From: Burkholderia sp. D-99
Lineage (GTDB): Bacteria > Pseudomonadota > Gammaproteobacteria > Burkholderiales > Burkholderiaceae
Direction: 5' to 3'
DNA: 64,000 nt
Assembly: GCF_011605345.1 (NCBI RefSeq)
Contig: NZ_JAAOXM010000008.1
Coordinates: 62,001-126,000, forward strand
In this document: piece after piece, positions 37,177 to 46,267 of the stretch
Numbering within the stretch: position 1 is the stretch's first letter
Layout: every line of letters begins with the position of its first letter
Notes under the pieces: generated by a model
What the model saw: the letters and a program-made list of their open reading frames with translations, nothing else
Told to the model about the DNA's origin: nothing
Database searches by the model: none
Translations under genes and position numbers: made by a program

Positions 37177-37439
37177 TGGCGGGCGGCTGGGGGGCGCGGG
37201 CGGCGCTCGCGATCGCAGGCGTGCTGCCGGGCGCGGTCGCTCTGGCGGTCACGCTGGCCCGTCATTACCCGGTCGACGGCCTGAACCGGCTCTACGCGGC
37301 CGTGCTGTTGTCGCTGGTCGCGGGTGTCGCCGCGCTGCTGTGGGTGCTCGTCGCGCCCGGGCGGCGGCAGGCCGCGTGGCGCGCGTGCCTGTGGCTCGCG
37401 GTGCTCGTGCCGTGCGCGATGTTCTGGGGAGGGCGCTGA
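37176..37439 (+). CDS. fptB: FptB-like small membrane protein
   Basis: This 87-residue protein has two to three hydrophobic helices (ALAIAGVLPGAVALAVTLA, LYAAVLLSLVAGVAALLWVLV, ACLWLAVLVPCAMFW). Its ATG shares a base with the fptA stop. In Pseudomonas a small fptB lies at the same place and was not essential for uptake. The name rests on position and size rather than a sequence motif. Confidence 0.75.
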   Translation: MAGGWGARAALAIAGVLPGAVALAVTLARHYPVDGLNRLYAAVLLSLVAGVAALLWVLVAPGRRQAAWRACLWLAVLVPCAMFWGGR

Positions 37440-37440
37440 C

Positions 37441-38952
37441 ATGGACGCTTCATCGCGTTCGCGCTGGCGCGCGCTGCATCGCGGTGCCGGTGCGCTGTTC
37501 GGCGTGGTGCTGTTCGTCGTGCTGTTCAGCGGCACGTGGAGCCTCGCGACCGATTCGATGCAGGGCTGGTGGCGGTCGCCGCCGGTTGCCGTCGCGCGGC
37601 CGTCGCTGTCGCTGAATGAACTCGTCGCGCGCGCGGCGGCGCTCGGCGTGCCGTTGCGCGACGCGCGCATCGTGCTGCCGCAACCGGACGATCCGGCGAT
37701 CCGTTTCTGCGACGCGCGCCAGGCGTGCACGCTGGCGCTCGACCCGGCGACGGGCGAGCGGCTGGCCGACGGCGGACGCGCGGCGTTGCTCGTCACGCTG
37801 CACAAGACGCTGTTCGCGGGCTTTCCCGGGCGGATCTTCGTCAGCCTGTGGGGGATCGTGCTGCTCGTGCTCATCGTCGCGGGGTTGATCGTGCATCACC
37901 GGCGCTGGCCCGCTGCCGCGCGCATCCGGCGCAGCAACGGGTTGCGCGCCGCGCTGTTCGACCTGCACGCGTGGATCGGCCTGTGGGGCTCGCCGTGGCT
38001 CGTGCTGTTCGCGTTCACCGGTGCGTTGTCGGGGCTGGGCGCGCTCGGCACGGTGTCGCTCGCGGGTGTCGCGTATCCGGGGCAGCCGCAGCGCGCGTTT
38101 GCCGAACTGCTCGGCGGGCCGCCACCTGCCTCAGCCGGAGGCGCGTGGCAACGCGCGCCCGATCTCGATGCGCTGCTGCGGCGCGACGCGGCACGTACGC
38201 CGGATTTCCGACGCGAAGCGGTCGTGCTGCATGGCTGGGGCGATGCGAACGCGCGCGTCGAGATTGCCGGGACGACGGCCGGCCTGCCGAGTACGGCGGT
38301 GTTCGAGCGTCACCTGTATCGCGCGGCGGACGGCCAATGGCTCGCGGATGCCACGTCGCGCGGCCGGGGTTTCTGGTTGCGCGCATTCATCGCGGTGCAG
38401 CCGCTGCATTTCGCGCAATACGGCTGGGTCGGTGCGATGGGCGGCGTGCTGCGCGTGCTGCATTTCCTGATGGGACTCGCCGCGTGCGCGCTCTGCGCGA
38501 CGGGGCTGCATCTGTGGATCGAGCGGCGGCGGGCGCAGCACGATCGCTCGGCGAACGTGCTGGCCGCGGTCGCCGTCGGCACCTGCGGCGGGCTGGTGCT
38601 CGCGGGCGGCGTCCTGCTGTTCGCGGGGCGTGCGTTGCCCGCTGGCGTGCACGTCGACCATGGGCTCGCGATGCTGTTCTGGGCCGTGTGGGGCGGCGCG
38701 GTCGCGCTCGCGGCCTGTGCTGCCGATCGCGCGGCGTGGCTGCGCGGGCTGATGCGTGCGGCCGGCGCCGCATACGGGCTCGCAGGTGCGACGCACTGCG
38801 CGATCGCGCTGCTCGGCGCGGGCGAACCCGTGTACTGGCCGATCGACGCGGCACTCGTCGCGTTCGGCGCATTGCTGCTGCGTGCCGCGCGCCGTCCGCG
38901 ACGCGATGCGATGCGGACGGCGCGTGTGCCGGCCGGCGCCGAACCTTTTTAA
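37441..38952 (+). CDS. fptC: FptC-like PepSY membrane protein
   Basis: The 503-residue inner-membrane protein is of the PepSY-associated TM family. An N-terminal helix follows WRALHRGAGALFGVVLF, PepSY-like periplasmic segments are separated by further helices, and conserved HxxL/LH motifs are present (LHKTLFAG, LHAWIGLWGS, PLHFAQYGW). Homologues beside siderophore receptors are often ferric-siderophore reductases. That role would release iron at the inner membrane and is an inference here. Its start is 1 bp after the fptB stop. Confidence 0.85.
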   Translation: MDASSRSRWRALHRGAGALFGVVLFVVLFSGTWSLATDSMQGWWRSPPVAVARPSLSLNELVARAAALGVPLRDARIVLPQPDDPAIRFCDARQACTLALDPATGERLADGGRAALLVTLHKTLFAGFPGRIFVSLWGIVLLVLIVAGLIVHHRRWPAAARIRRSNGLRAALFDLHAWIGLWGSPWLVLFAFTGALSGLGALGTVSLAGVAYPGQPQRAFAELLGGPPPASAGGAWQRAPDLDALLRRDAARTPDFRREAVVLHGWGDANARVEIAGTTAGLPSTAVFERHLYRAADGQWLADATSRGRGFWLRAFIAVQPLHFAQYGWVGAMGGVLRVLHFLMGLAACALCATGLHLWIERRRAQHDRSANVLAAVAVGTCGGLVLAGGVLLFAGRALPAGVHVDHGLAMLFWAVWGGAVALAACAADRAAWLRGLMRAAGAAYGLAGATHCAIALLGAGEPVYWPIDAALVAFGALLLRAARRPRRDAMRTARVPAGAEPF

Positions 38953-38974
38953 TTTCATGCAACTGGAGACTTCG

Positions 38975-40219
38975 ATGCGCGATCTGCTCGAACATCGCCG
39001 CCTGGTCATCACGATCACGCTGCTTTACCTGTCACAGGGAATCCCGATCGGCATCGCGATGGATGCGATGCCGACCCTGCTGCGCCACGACGGCGCGCCG
39101 CTTCACGCACTGGCGTTCCTGCCGCTCGTCGGCTTGCCGTGGGTCGTCAAATTCCTGTGGGCGCCCGTCGTCGACAACCGCTGGTCGCCGCGCATCGGCC
39201 GGCGGCGCAGCTGGATGCTGCCGATGCAGACGCTCGTCGTGCTGTGCCTCGGCAGCCTCGCGCAGATCGGGATGACGGTCGCGACGGCCGGGTGGGCGGT
39301 CGGCCTGCTGGCTGTCGCGTCGCTCGCGAGCGCGACGCAGGACATCGCGAACGACGGGATGGCCGCCGAGCACTTCAGCGGCGACACGCTCGCGAAGATC
39401 AACGCGATCCAGATCGCGGGCGTGATGATCGGCTTCTTCTTCGGCGGCGCCGGCACGTTGACGCTGATCGGCCTGTTCGGCCAGCGCGCCGCGTTTCTCG
39501 CGCTGGCCGCCGTGCCGCTCGCGAGCCTGATTTGCGTGCTGTGGGTGCTGCCGCGCGATGCGGATCGTGCGCGCGTGAAGCCCGAGCACGACGCGAGCCT
39601 CGTGCGTTTCGCGAAGCGGCCGCGTTCGTGGTCGCTGCTGTCGCTCGCGTTGCTGTCGGCGATGACGGCCGTATCGGGCTTCGGCCTGTCGAAACTGTTC
39701 CTCAACGACGCCGGCTGGACGCTCGACGCGATCGGCAAGCTCGGGATGGCCGGCGGCATCGTGACGGTCGTGCTCGGATGCGGTGGCGGCGCGTGGCTCG
39801 TGAGGCGGCTCGGGTTGTGGCGGGCGTTTACGGCCGGCGTGAGCTGTGCGGGCGCGGCGGCGCTGCTGTGGTTCGCGCAGGCGAGCGGGTGGCTGCCGGT
39901 GTCGCCGTCGTGGGCGTGGCTGTGCACGGTACTCGGTTCGCTGGCGACCGGGATCACGTCGGTGTCGATCATGACGGCCGGCATGCGCTTCGCGGGTGGC
40001 AGCGACCAGGCCGGCACCGACGTGACGGCCGTGCAGAGCACGCGCGACCTCGGCGAGCTGATCGCGTCGTCGACGATTTTGTCGCTCACCGCGAAGGTCG
40101 GCTATACGGGCGGGTTTCTCACGGGCGCCGCGCTGGCGGTGCTCGCGGCGCTGATCGCGATGCGGCTGAAGCGGCGCGAGTCGGCGTATGCGGTGAAGGG
40201 GGACGATGCGCTGGCGTGA
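38975..40219 (+). CDS. fptX: FptX, inner-membrane siderophore permease
   Basis: The 414-residue MFS-like protein is of the AmpG/RhtX/FptX type, with about 12 helices (LLYLSQGIPIGIAMDAMPTLLR at the N-terminus, then PWVVKFLWAPVVDNRW, a family signature). FptX carries ferripyochelin across the inner membrane as a single subunit. The ATG at 38975 is chosen because CTGGAGA lies 5-6 bp upstream. An in-frame ATG at 38957 has no such site. Confidence 0.93.
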   Translation: MRDLLEHRRLVITITLLYLSQGIPIGIAMDAMPTLLRHDGAPLHALAFLPLVGLPWVVKFLWAPVVDNRWSPRIGRRRSWMLPMQTLVVLCLGSLAQIGMTVATAGWAVGLLAVASLASATQDIANDGMAAEHFSGDTLAKINAIQIAGVMIGFFFGGAGTLTLIGLFGQRAAFLALAAVPLASLICVLWVLPRDADRARVKPEHDASLVRFAKRPRSWSLLSLALLSAMTAVSGFGLSKLFLNDAGWTLDAIGKLGMAGGIVTVVLGCGGGAWLVRRLGLWRAFTAGVSCAGAAALLWFAQASGWLPVSPSWAWLCTVLGSLATGITSVSIMTAGMRFAGGSDQAGTDVTAVQSTRDLGELIASSTILSLTAKVGYTGGFLTGAALAVLAALIAMRLKRRESAYAVKGDDALA

Positions 40220-40253
40220 CGCCGCGAGAGCGGGGTGGTGTCCGGCGCACGCG

Positions 40254-40272
40254 TGACCGGGGTCACCGGTCA
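40254..40272 (+). terminator. Hairpin after fptX
   Basis: TGACCGG and CCGGTCA form a 7-bp stem with a 5-nt loop, 34 bp after the fptX stop. There is only a weak T-rich run 15 bp later (ATCTTTTGC), so confidence is moderate. Confidence 0.45.
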
Positions 40273-40288
40273 GGGGTAAACACATCTT

Positions 40289-40316
40289 TTGCACGGCGTT
40301 TTCGGCTTGATATAAA
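40289..40316 (+). promoter_or_regulatory. Sigma70-type promoter of the second AraC gene
   Basis: TTGCAC (40289-40294), a 16-bp spacer and TATAAA (40311-40316) form a good housekeeping promoter. This suggests the regulator is made constitutively. Confidence 0.65.
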
Positions 40317-40387
40317 GAGGCCTTGTCTCGATCGCGAGAAGCCCGCGCCGCGTGCGGACGCGGGCAGGCCACCGGAGCCCTGCGCCG

Positions 40388-41461
40388 ATGTTGCAGAACC
40401 TGTATTCGCCGTACCTCGACTACGATTCGCTGAGCCGCGACCTGGCCGTGCCGCCGGGCGACCTTTCCGTGCCCGATTTCCCGTCCGCGACGGTCCGGCA
40501 GATCGGTAACGGGCACCACTATCGCGTCGAATACGCGAACGCGTATGCGAACGGTCACACCGAATTCCATGCGCAGTCGCCGGCCTTCTGGATGACCGAC
40601 GTGGATGTCAGCTTCGAGGGCGTCGTGCGGCGGCGCACGCGCGGCGAGAACGCGTTGCGTATCCGCATCGGCCGCAGCGGGGCGGCGTCGTATTCGGTGG
40701 CCGGGCGCGAGGTCAATCTCGACGGCCCGACGATGGTGCTGGTCGCGGAACCCGACGGCATGCCCTCGGGCGATGTGATCGAGCGCGGCCATCATCAGGT
40801 GACCGGCATCTACATGCATCGCAGCATGCTGGGCGCGCTTTACGCCGGCGCCGAGGATGCGTTGCCGGCGCCGCTGCGGCATTTCGTCGAAGGCACGCTG
40901 CGCGAATCGTTCATCCATGCGACGCCGATCCCGCCGGCGCTGGTCGAGTGCCTGCGCGACATCGGCAATTGCCCGCTCGACGGCCGCAGCCGCTCGATCT
41001 ATCTGCATGCCCGCAGCCTCGAGATCGTCGCGCGCGCGGTCGATTCCGTATCCGAAGGCATGCGCCACACCGATGCCGACGCGCTCAACGGCAGCGTGAG
41101 CCGCATGACGCGGCGCGCGGTGTCGAAAGCGCAGGTCGTATTGCAGGAGCACTTCGTGTCGCCGCCGTCGCTCGACGTGCTGTCGCAGCAGGTCGGCCTG
41201 AGCCGCAGCAGCCTGTGCGCGGGTTTTCGCGCGCTGCTCGGCAAGAGCGTGCACGAGTATGCGCACGAACTGCGCATGCAGCAGGCGCTGCGGTTGTTGA
41301 GCGAGCCGGGCGTGCCGGTCACGGACGTCGCCTACGCGGTGGGCTACAACCATCCGAGCAGCTTCTCCGTCGCGATCCAGAAGCGTTTCGGCATGTCGCC
41401 GCGCGCATTGCGCGCGCGCAGCGGCGTGCCGGGAGCCGGCCGCGCGACGGGCGACGATTGA
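40388..41461 (+). CDS. PchR-like AraC-family regulator
   Basis: The 357-residue protein is organised like PchR. It has a ligand domain (ENALRIRIGRSGAASYSVAG, then MVLVAEPDG) and C-terminal HTHs (SLDVLSQQVGLSRSSLCAGFRALLG and VTDVAYAVGYNHPSSFSVAIQKRFG). PchR-type regulators usually answer to a ligand imported by a TonB system. It lies between the pyochelin uptake genes and the second TonB locus, whose promoters share an AraC-type double repeat; it is the obvious candidate activator. Its 3' end converges on the hydrolase gene with 15 bp between them. Confidence 0.9.
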   Translation: MLQNLYSPYLDYDSLSRDLAVPPGDLSVPDFPSATVRQIGNGHHYRVEYANAYANGHTEFHAQSPAFWMTDVDVSFEGVVRRRTRGENALRIRIGRSGAASYSVAGREVNLDGPTMVLVAEPDGMPSGDVIERGHHQVTGIYMHRSMLGALYAGAEDALPAPLRHFVEGTLRESFIHATPIPPALVECLRDIGNCPLDGRSRSIYLHARSLEIVARAVDSVSEGMRHTDADALNGSVSRMTRRAVSKAQVVLQEHFVSPPSLDVLSQQVGLSRSSLCAGFRALLGKSVHEYAHELRMQQALRLLSEPGVPVTDVAYAVGYNHPSSFSVAIQKRFGMSPRALRARSGVPGAGRATGDD

Positions 41462-41476
41462 GCGTCGCGGTACCCG

Positions 41477-42661
41477 TCAGTCCGCGTACGCGCGCACGCG
41501 CTCGCGCAGCATCCGCGTCACGACCTCAACCACGAACACCGGCGATTCGTACGGGAAGTTGTGCCCGTCGCCGGCCGGCGCATGGATCAGCTCGCTTTGC
41601 GACGACGTTGCGAGGTAGCGCTGGCGGAATGCGGTCATCAGCGCGAGGTGGCGCTCGAAGCCGGCTGCGTCCACGCCCATTCTCCGGTACAGCTTGCGTG
41701 CGTCTGCCTCCTGCGCGGGCCGCATTTCCGACGCATCGCGCGGCGTGACGACGAACACCGGCAGGTAGCCCAGCTCGCCGTCGTGAACCAGCATGTCGAA
41801 ACCGGCGCGCGCACCGCCCGCGACACTCAGCTCGGCAAGGCTCGACGCGGCGCTGAAGCCGGCGCGCGCATGCATCTCGATGCGCTCGACACCCATCTCG
41901 ATCGCATCGGCAAGCCGCTGCTGCACGAGATCGAGCAGCCGCCTGAGTGCCGGCTGCCGCCGCCCCAGCACGCTGACGAGATCGATGTGGATGCCGAACA
42001 GGTGCAGCAGCCCGACGAGATTGCCGGCGACGATCATTGCGGTGGGGCGCATGCCGCGCGGCGCGTAGTTGAAGAAGTCGGGATGCGTCGCGTCGAGCAG
42101 CACGATCCCGCGCACGAGATGCGGATGGCGGCGCGCGAGGTTCGCGACGAGCAGGCCGCCGAACGAATGTCCGACGAACACGAACGGCCCGCGTTCGCCC
42201 GCGCGTGCCAGCGCCTCCACGACTTCCTCCACTTCCAGCGCGGTCGAACGCGGATACGGGCCGGGATCGCTCCAGCCGCTTCCGGGCCGGTCGATCAGGA
42301 TCGATCGTGTCTCGCCGCGCAGCGCCTGATGCAGGTGATGGAGGACGAGGCCGCCCATATGCGCGCCCGGCATCCAGACGACCGGCGGCAGGCCGCCTGC
42401 GTGCCCTTCCGCGAGTACGTGGATGCGGTGGCCGTTCACCTTCACGCGTATTCCCGGCGGCGGGCAGGCCGCGCGCACGCGGGCGAGAAACGCGAGGTGG
42501 TAGAGCGAGCCGGCTGCGAGCACGATGGCCGTGCCGAGCAGCGTGTAGCCCGTCGGATCGTGACCGGCGTGGACGAGGCCGCTACCCGCAAGCGCGATCG
42601 CAAACGCGATGGGCAGGCCCGCCCAGTCTCGGCTCAGGAAGGTCGGAAGCCATGTGCGCAT
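41477..42661 (-). CDS. Alpha/beta hydrolase with N-terminal membrane helices
   Basis: The 394-residue protein starts with two hydrophobic helices (LPIAFAIALAGSGLV and TLLGTAIVLAAGSLYHLAFLA), placing it at the inner membrane. An alpha/beta hydrolase domain follows: the nucleophile elbow is GHSFGG (Ser166) and the His is in DGHNFPYESP. ATG 42661 is chosen for the AGGGA 8 bp upstream, over an ATG 21 bp earlier. It is divergent from the serine hydrolase at 43011 and may hydrolyse an ester or amide in the same pathway. The substrate is unknown. Confidence 0.85.
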   Translation of the reverse strand: MRTWLPTFLSRDWAGLPIAFAIALAGSGLVHAGHDPTGYTLLGTAIVLAAGSLYHLAFLARVRAACPPPGIRVKVNGHRIHVLAEGHAGGLPPVVWMPGAHMGGLVLHHLHQALRGETRSILIDRPGSGWSDPGPYPRSTALEVEEVVEALARAGERGPFVFVGHSFGGLLVANLARRHPHLVRGIVLLDATHPDFFNYAPRGMRPTAMIVAGNLVGLLHLFGIHIDLVSVLGRRQPALRRLLDLVQQRLADAIEMGVERIEMHARAGFSAASSLAELSVAGGARAGFDMLVHDGELGYLPVFVVTPRDASEMRPAQEADARKLYRRMGVDAAGFERHLALMTAFRQRYLATSSQSELIHAPAGDGHNFPYESPVFVVEVVTRMLRERVRAYAD

Positions 42662-43010
42662 TGGAATTCCCTGGTTCGGCATGTCGAGAAGGGCGGCCGC
42701 GCGCGTCGCATGTCAGGCGACGGGCGTGCGTGCCCGTGGACCCCGTACGATAGCGGACGCGGTGCCGGCCTGCTTTCGCTTTCCGCCGCGGGATTGTCGC
42801 GCGCGTCCGTGCCGGTTTTGCGCGCCGCGGGTGTCGGCCGGGAACGGCATGTGTGATGGCGGACACGAAACGGCAGACGCGCGCAAAAGCATCCCGGCCG
42901 ATCGCAAAAGGCTGCCCGGCGAAACGCCACTACATTGACGGCATGCGTTCACGCCGCCGGTTTCGCTCCGGCGCGCGGCAACGCCCACTTTCTCATCATG
43001 GAGTGCGGTC
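42662..43010. other. 349-bp divergent intergenic region
   Basis: It separates the minus-strand alpha/beta hydrolase from the plus-strand serine hydrolase. It holds the AraC-type double repeat and -10 described at 42882-42936. I see no small ORF with a ribosome-binding site. Confidence 0.6.
42882..42936 (+). promoter_or_regulatory. Activator-type promoter A of the serine hydrolase
   Basis: CGCAAAAG occurs at 42882 and again at 42903, exactly 21 bp apart, each followed by a CCCGGC core. TACATT (42931-42936) begins 28 bp after the second copy. There is no consensus -35. This is the clearest of three matching sites. Confidence 0.75.
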
Positions 43011-44456
43011 ATGCAAATCCTGAAGGACCAGCTCGGCGACTTGCTGTCGAAGGCGGTGGACGGCCCGGCAACGGCCGGTTATGTCGCCGGCGTCTGGCAC
43101 CGTGGCGAACAGATCGAACTGGCGAGCGGTATCGCGAACCTGAACACCGGCGCGCCGATGACGGTCGATACACGCTTCCAGATCGGTTCGATCACCAAGG
43201 TGCTGACGACGCACCTGCTGATGCGCCATGTCGAAGCCGGCCGGATCGGTCTTGACGATCCTGTCGTCAAGCATCTGCCGTCGTTCACGCTGGCCGAGCC
43301 GGCGCACGCGCAGCGTATCCGCGTGCGCCACCTGCTCAATCACACGAACGGCATCGACGCCGACTCCTTCAGCCCGACGACCGATTCCGGCCCGGATGCG
43401 ACACGCGAATACGTGGCGCGCCTGTCCGGCTTCGGCACGCTGTTCGCGCCCGGCGAGACGATCCATTATTCGAACCCGGGCTTCGTCGTGGCCGCGCGGC
43501 TGATCGAAGTGCTGTCCGGCAAGCCGTACAACCAGGTGCTCGAGGAGGAACTGTTCCGCCCGTGCAGGATGAACGCGTCGTGCACGTCGGCCGAGCAGGC
43601 GATCCTGCACCATCACGCGGTCGGCGTGTTCGCGAACGCGACGAGCGGTGCACTGCAGGCCACGCATGCATACCTTCTGCCGCCGTCGCTGGCCGGTGCC
43701 GGCTCGACGCCCATTTCGACGGTGAAGGACATGCTGGCCTACGGGCGCATGCACCTGGCGGGCGGCGTGGTCAACGGCAGGCAGATACTCGCGCCGGAGA
43801 CGATCGCCGCGATGCAGACGGTGACGTTCGACGCGCAACGGCCCTGCGTTCCGCCGATCTGCCTCGGCTGGTGGAAGGTGCCGGTGAGCGGCGTCACGGT
43901 GTTCTGGCACGGCGGCACGACCTACGGCACGACGTCGAGCTTCGCGGTGTGCCCGGAACTCGATCTCGTCGTCGTCACCGGCGGCACCGGGCCGGGCGCC
44001 AGCGCGTTGCACGACCAGGTGTTGCTGACGACGCTCGCGCATCTCGGCCACGACCCGGTGATGCCGTTCGAGCGCGCGACGCCGGGCCGGCCGCTGTCGC
44101 GTTACGCGGGCGGCTACCGGCACTACCCGATGCGCATCGCGTCGGTCGCGGGGCCGGAGCGGCTGACGGTCGAGGCGTACTGGACGGAGATGGATGCCGA
44201 CAGCCGGCGCGCGATCCTGTGGCCGAGCAGCGGCGAAGAGGTAGGCAACGGCGAGATCCGCTTCGCATTCGACGGCGCATCGACCTACGTGCTCGACCTC
44301 GTGCCGCTGGCCGAGGGGCTGTTCGCGCCGCCGGGCACGACCGATGCGCAGCTGTGCGGCATCAACGGACGGCTCGCGCTCGTGTCGTTCCGCGGCGATG
44401 ACGATCGCCCCGACGGCGTTCACACGCGCCTGCGTTATCTGCGCCGCGAGGACTGA
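43011..44456 (+). CDS. Beta-lactamase-fold serine hydrolase (MlrB-like role proposed)
   Basis: The 481-residue protein is of the AmpC/PBP-like serine hydrolase family. It has S60-I-T-K63, Y153-S-N and an HGG triad near residue 300, plus a C-terminal lipocalin-like extension. No signal peptide is evident, so it is probably cytoplasmic. MlrB of microcystin degraders, which cuts linearised peptide, belongs to this broad family; esterases and D-aminopeptidases do too. GGAG precedes the ATG. Promoter A lies upstream and the M81 peptidase gene follows after 190 bp. Confidence 0.88.
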   Translation: MQILKDQLGDLLSKAVDGPATAGYVAGVWHRGEQIELASGIANLNTGAPMTVDTRFQIGSITKVLTTHLLMRHVEAGRIGLDDPVVKHLPSFTLAEPAHAQRIRVRHLLNHTNGIDADSFSPTTDSGPDATREYVARLSGFGTLFAPGETIHYSNPGFVVAARLIEVLSGKPYNQVLEEELFRPCRMNASCTSAEQAILHHHAVGVFANATSGALQATHAYLLPPSLAGAGSTPISTVKDMLAYGRMHLAGGVVNGRQILAPETIAAMQTVTFDAQRPCVPPICLGWWKVPVSGVTVFWHGGTTYGTTSSFAVCPELDLVVVTGGTGPGASALHDQVLLTTLAHLGHDPVMPFERATPGRPLSRYAGGYRHYPMRIASVAGPERLTVEAYWTEMDADSRRAILWPSSGEEVGNGEIRFAFDGASTYVLDLVPLAEGLFAPPGTTDAQLCGINGRLALVSFRGDDDRPDGVHTRLRYLRRED

Positions 44457-44646
44457 GCGGCGCGGGCACGCGTTTTTCGACGTCATTCTCGTGCCCGGCG
44501 GATTCCGATCGCATGCCGGTTGTTTCGTCATGCTGATTTTTTGGAGGCTGTGCCAGGTCACGGCCCTGACCGGCTGCACCTGACGCGCCCGCAAGCGGGC
44601 GGCGCAGCCACGTCTTTCGATACTTCAACGCCATTCAGGAACGATC

Positions 44647-46122
44647 ATGCGAATCTTCGTAGCCGCGCTTGCGCACGAAACCAATACGTTTTCTCCGATC
44701 CCGACGAGCCTGCATTCGTTCGAGGAGCGCGCGCTGTACCGGCCGGCGAACGGCGAACCCGACGGGAAGGCGGACGACCTCGTCGGCTACGGCACCTTCG
44801 TGCGCGAAGCCCGGGCGCGCGGCCACGAAGTGCGCGCGTCGATCTTCGCGTTCGCCGAGCCCGGCGCGCCGTGCGCGCAGCGCGACTACGAGACGTTGCG
44901 CGACGAGATCCTCGACGACCTGCGGGCCGCGCAGCCGGTCGACATGGTGCTCTATCTGCTGCATGGCGCGCAGATGGCGCAGGGCTATGACGACTGCGAG
45001 GGCGACCTGCTCGCGAAGACGCGCGCGCTCGTCGGGCCGGAGATCGTGATCGGCGCCGAGCTCGACCTGCATGCGAACGTCACGACGGCGATGCTCGACA
45101 ACTGCGACATCCTGCTCGCCTGCAAGCACTATCCGCACATCGATTTCGACGAGCGTGCGGTCGACCTGATCGATCTCGCCGAACGCACCGTGCGCGGCGA
45201 AATCCGGCCGACGATGCACTTCGAACGCGTGCCGATGCTCGGCATGTTCTTCACGACCGAGCCGCGTATGGCGCGCCTCAACCAGGACGCGATGGACCGC
45301 GAAGGGCGCAACGGCATCCTGTCGGTGTCGCTGATCCACGGCTTCCCGTGGTCCGACTTTCCGGATACCGGGGCGGGCGTGCTGGTGGTGAGCGACGGCG
45401 ATCACGGTGCCGCGCGTGCGAACGCACGCGAGCTTGCGCGCGGTTTCGTGGCCGTGCGCGACGAGACGATCGCGCTGCGCCGGCCGATCGAGCGCATCCT
45501 CGACGAGATCGCGGCGGCGCCGGCCGATGCGGCCGGGCGCCCGTTCGTGATCGCGGACACGGCCGACAACCCCGGTGGCGGGGCCGGCTCCGATTCGACG
45601 TTCATCCTCGACGCGATCCTGAAGCGCGGCCTGCGCGGCGTGGCGCTCGGCATGATCTGGGACCCCGTCGCGGCGACGTTCGCGCGCGATGCGGGTGTGG
45701 GCGCAACGATCTGCGTGCGCCTGGGCGGCAAGACGGGCACGCGGGCCGGCCGCCCGCTCGATGTGGTCGCGACGGTGCTGGCCGTCGACGCCGGGCTCGC
45801 GCAGCACGACGACGCGTTCAAGTTTCCGGGCCCCGGCCTCGGGCTCACCGCCCTGCTGGAGATCGACGGCGTGCGCGTGGTCGTCAACTCGGCCCGCCAG
45901 CAGACCTACAGCCCGAGCTGCTTCACCGACCTCGGCATCGACCTGCCGCGTTGCAACATCGTCGTCGTGAAGTCGACGCAGCATTTTCAGGCGCTGTTCG
46001 GCCCGCTTGCGCGCGCGATCTATTACTGCGACACGCCCGGTTCGCTGAGCCTCGATTTCAACGCGGCCGACTACGCGCGCCTGACGCGCCCAATGTGGCC
46101 TTTCGACGAAATCGCGGTCTGA
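44647..46122 (+). CDS. M81-family metallopeptidase (MlrC-like)
   Basis: The 491-residue protein matches the M81/MlrC family from the first residues (MRIFVAALAHETNTFSP), through LHGAQMAQGYDDCEGDLL, ELDLHANVT and CKHYPHIDFDERA, which carry the zinc ligands (Asp and His), to DTADNPGGGAGSDSTF. MlrC hydrolyses small peptides in microcystin breakdown. Most relatives in proteobacteria have unknown substrates. AGGAA lies 5 bp before the ATG. Adjacent serine hydrolase and MFS genes recall the mlrB-mlrC-mlrD set. Confidence 0.93.
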   Translation: MRIFVAALAHETNTFSPIPTSLHSFEERALYRPANGEPDGKADDLVGYGTFVREARARGHEVRASIFAFAEPGAPCAQRDYETLRDEILDDLRAAQPVDMVLYLLHGAQMAQGYDDCEGDLLAKTRALVGPEIVIGAELDLHANVTTAMLDNCDILLACKHYPHIDFDERAVDLIDLAERTVRGEIRPTMHFERVPMLGMFFTTEPRMARLNQDAMDREGRNGILSVSLIHGFPWSDFPDTGAGVLVVSDGDHGAARANARELARGFVAVRDETIALRRPIERILDEIAAAPADAAGRPFVIADTADNPGGGAGSDSTFILDAILKRGLRGVALGMIWDPVAATFARDAGVGATICVRLGGKTGTRAGRPLDVVATVLAVDAGLAQHDDAFKFPGPGLGLTALLEIDGVRVVVNSARQQTYSPSCFTDLGIDLPRCNIVVVKSTQHFQALFGPLARAIYYCDTPGSLSLDFNAADYARLTRPMWPFDEIAV

Positions 46123-46157
46123 CCTGCGTGCGTCCGGCATGCGGATGCGCGGACGAT

Positions 46158-46212
46158 GCCGAAACTTTCCCGGCCGTCCGCGAAAGTCTTGCCGGCGCCG
46201 GGCGGCTACCCT
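46158..46212 (+). promoter_or_regulatory. Activator-type promoter B of the MFS gene
   Basis: Two 21-bp units start at 46158 and 46179. The first shares TCCCGGCCG with the first unit of promoter A; the second is CGCGAAAG followed by GCCGGCG. TACCCT (46207-46212) begins 28 bp after the second unit. Confidence 0.7.
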
Positions 46213-46267
46213 CGACAGGCTGGCTGCACGGGCCGGCCACGGAAGTTTTCAATGAAGGAGACGCAGC

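Noticed and set aside
42770..42830. A minus-strand CGCAAAAC unit that might be a double repeat controlling the alpha/beta hydrolase
   Set aside because: The second unit agrees poorly and no TAC-type hexamer lies at +28, so it does not share the geometry of the other three promoters.
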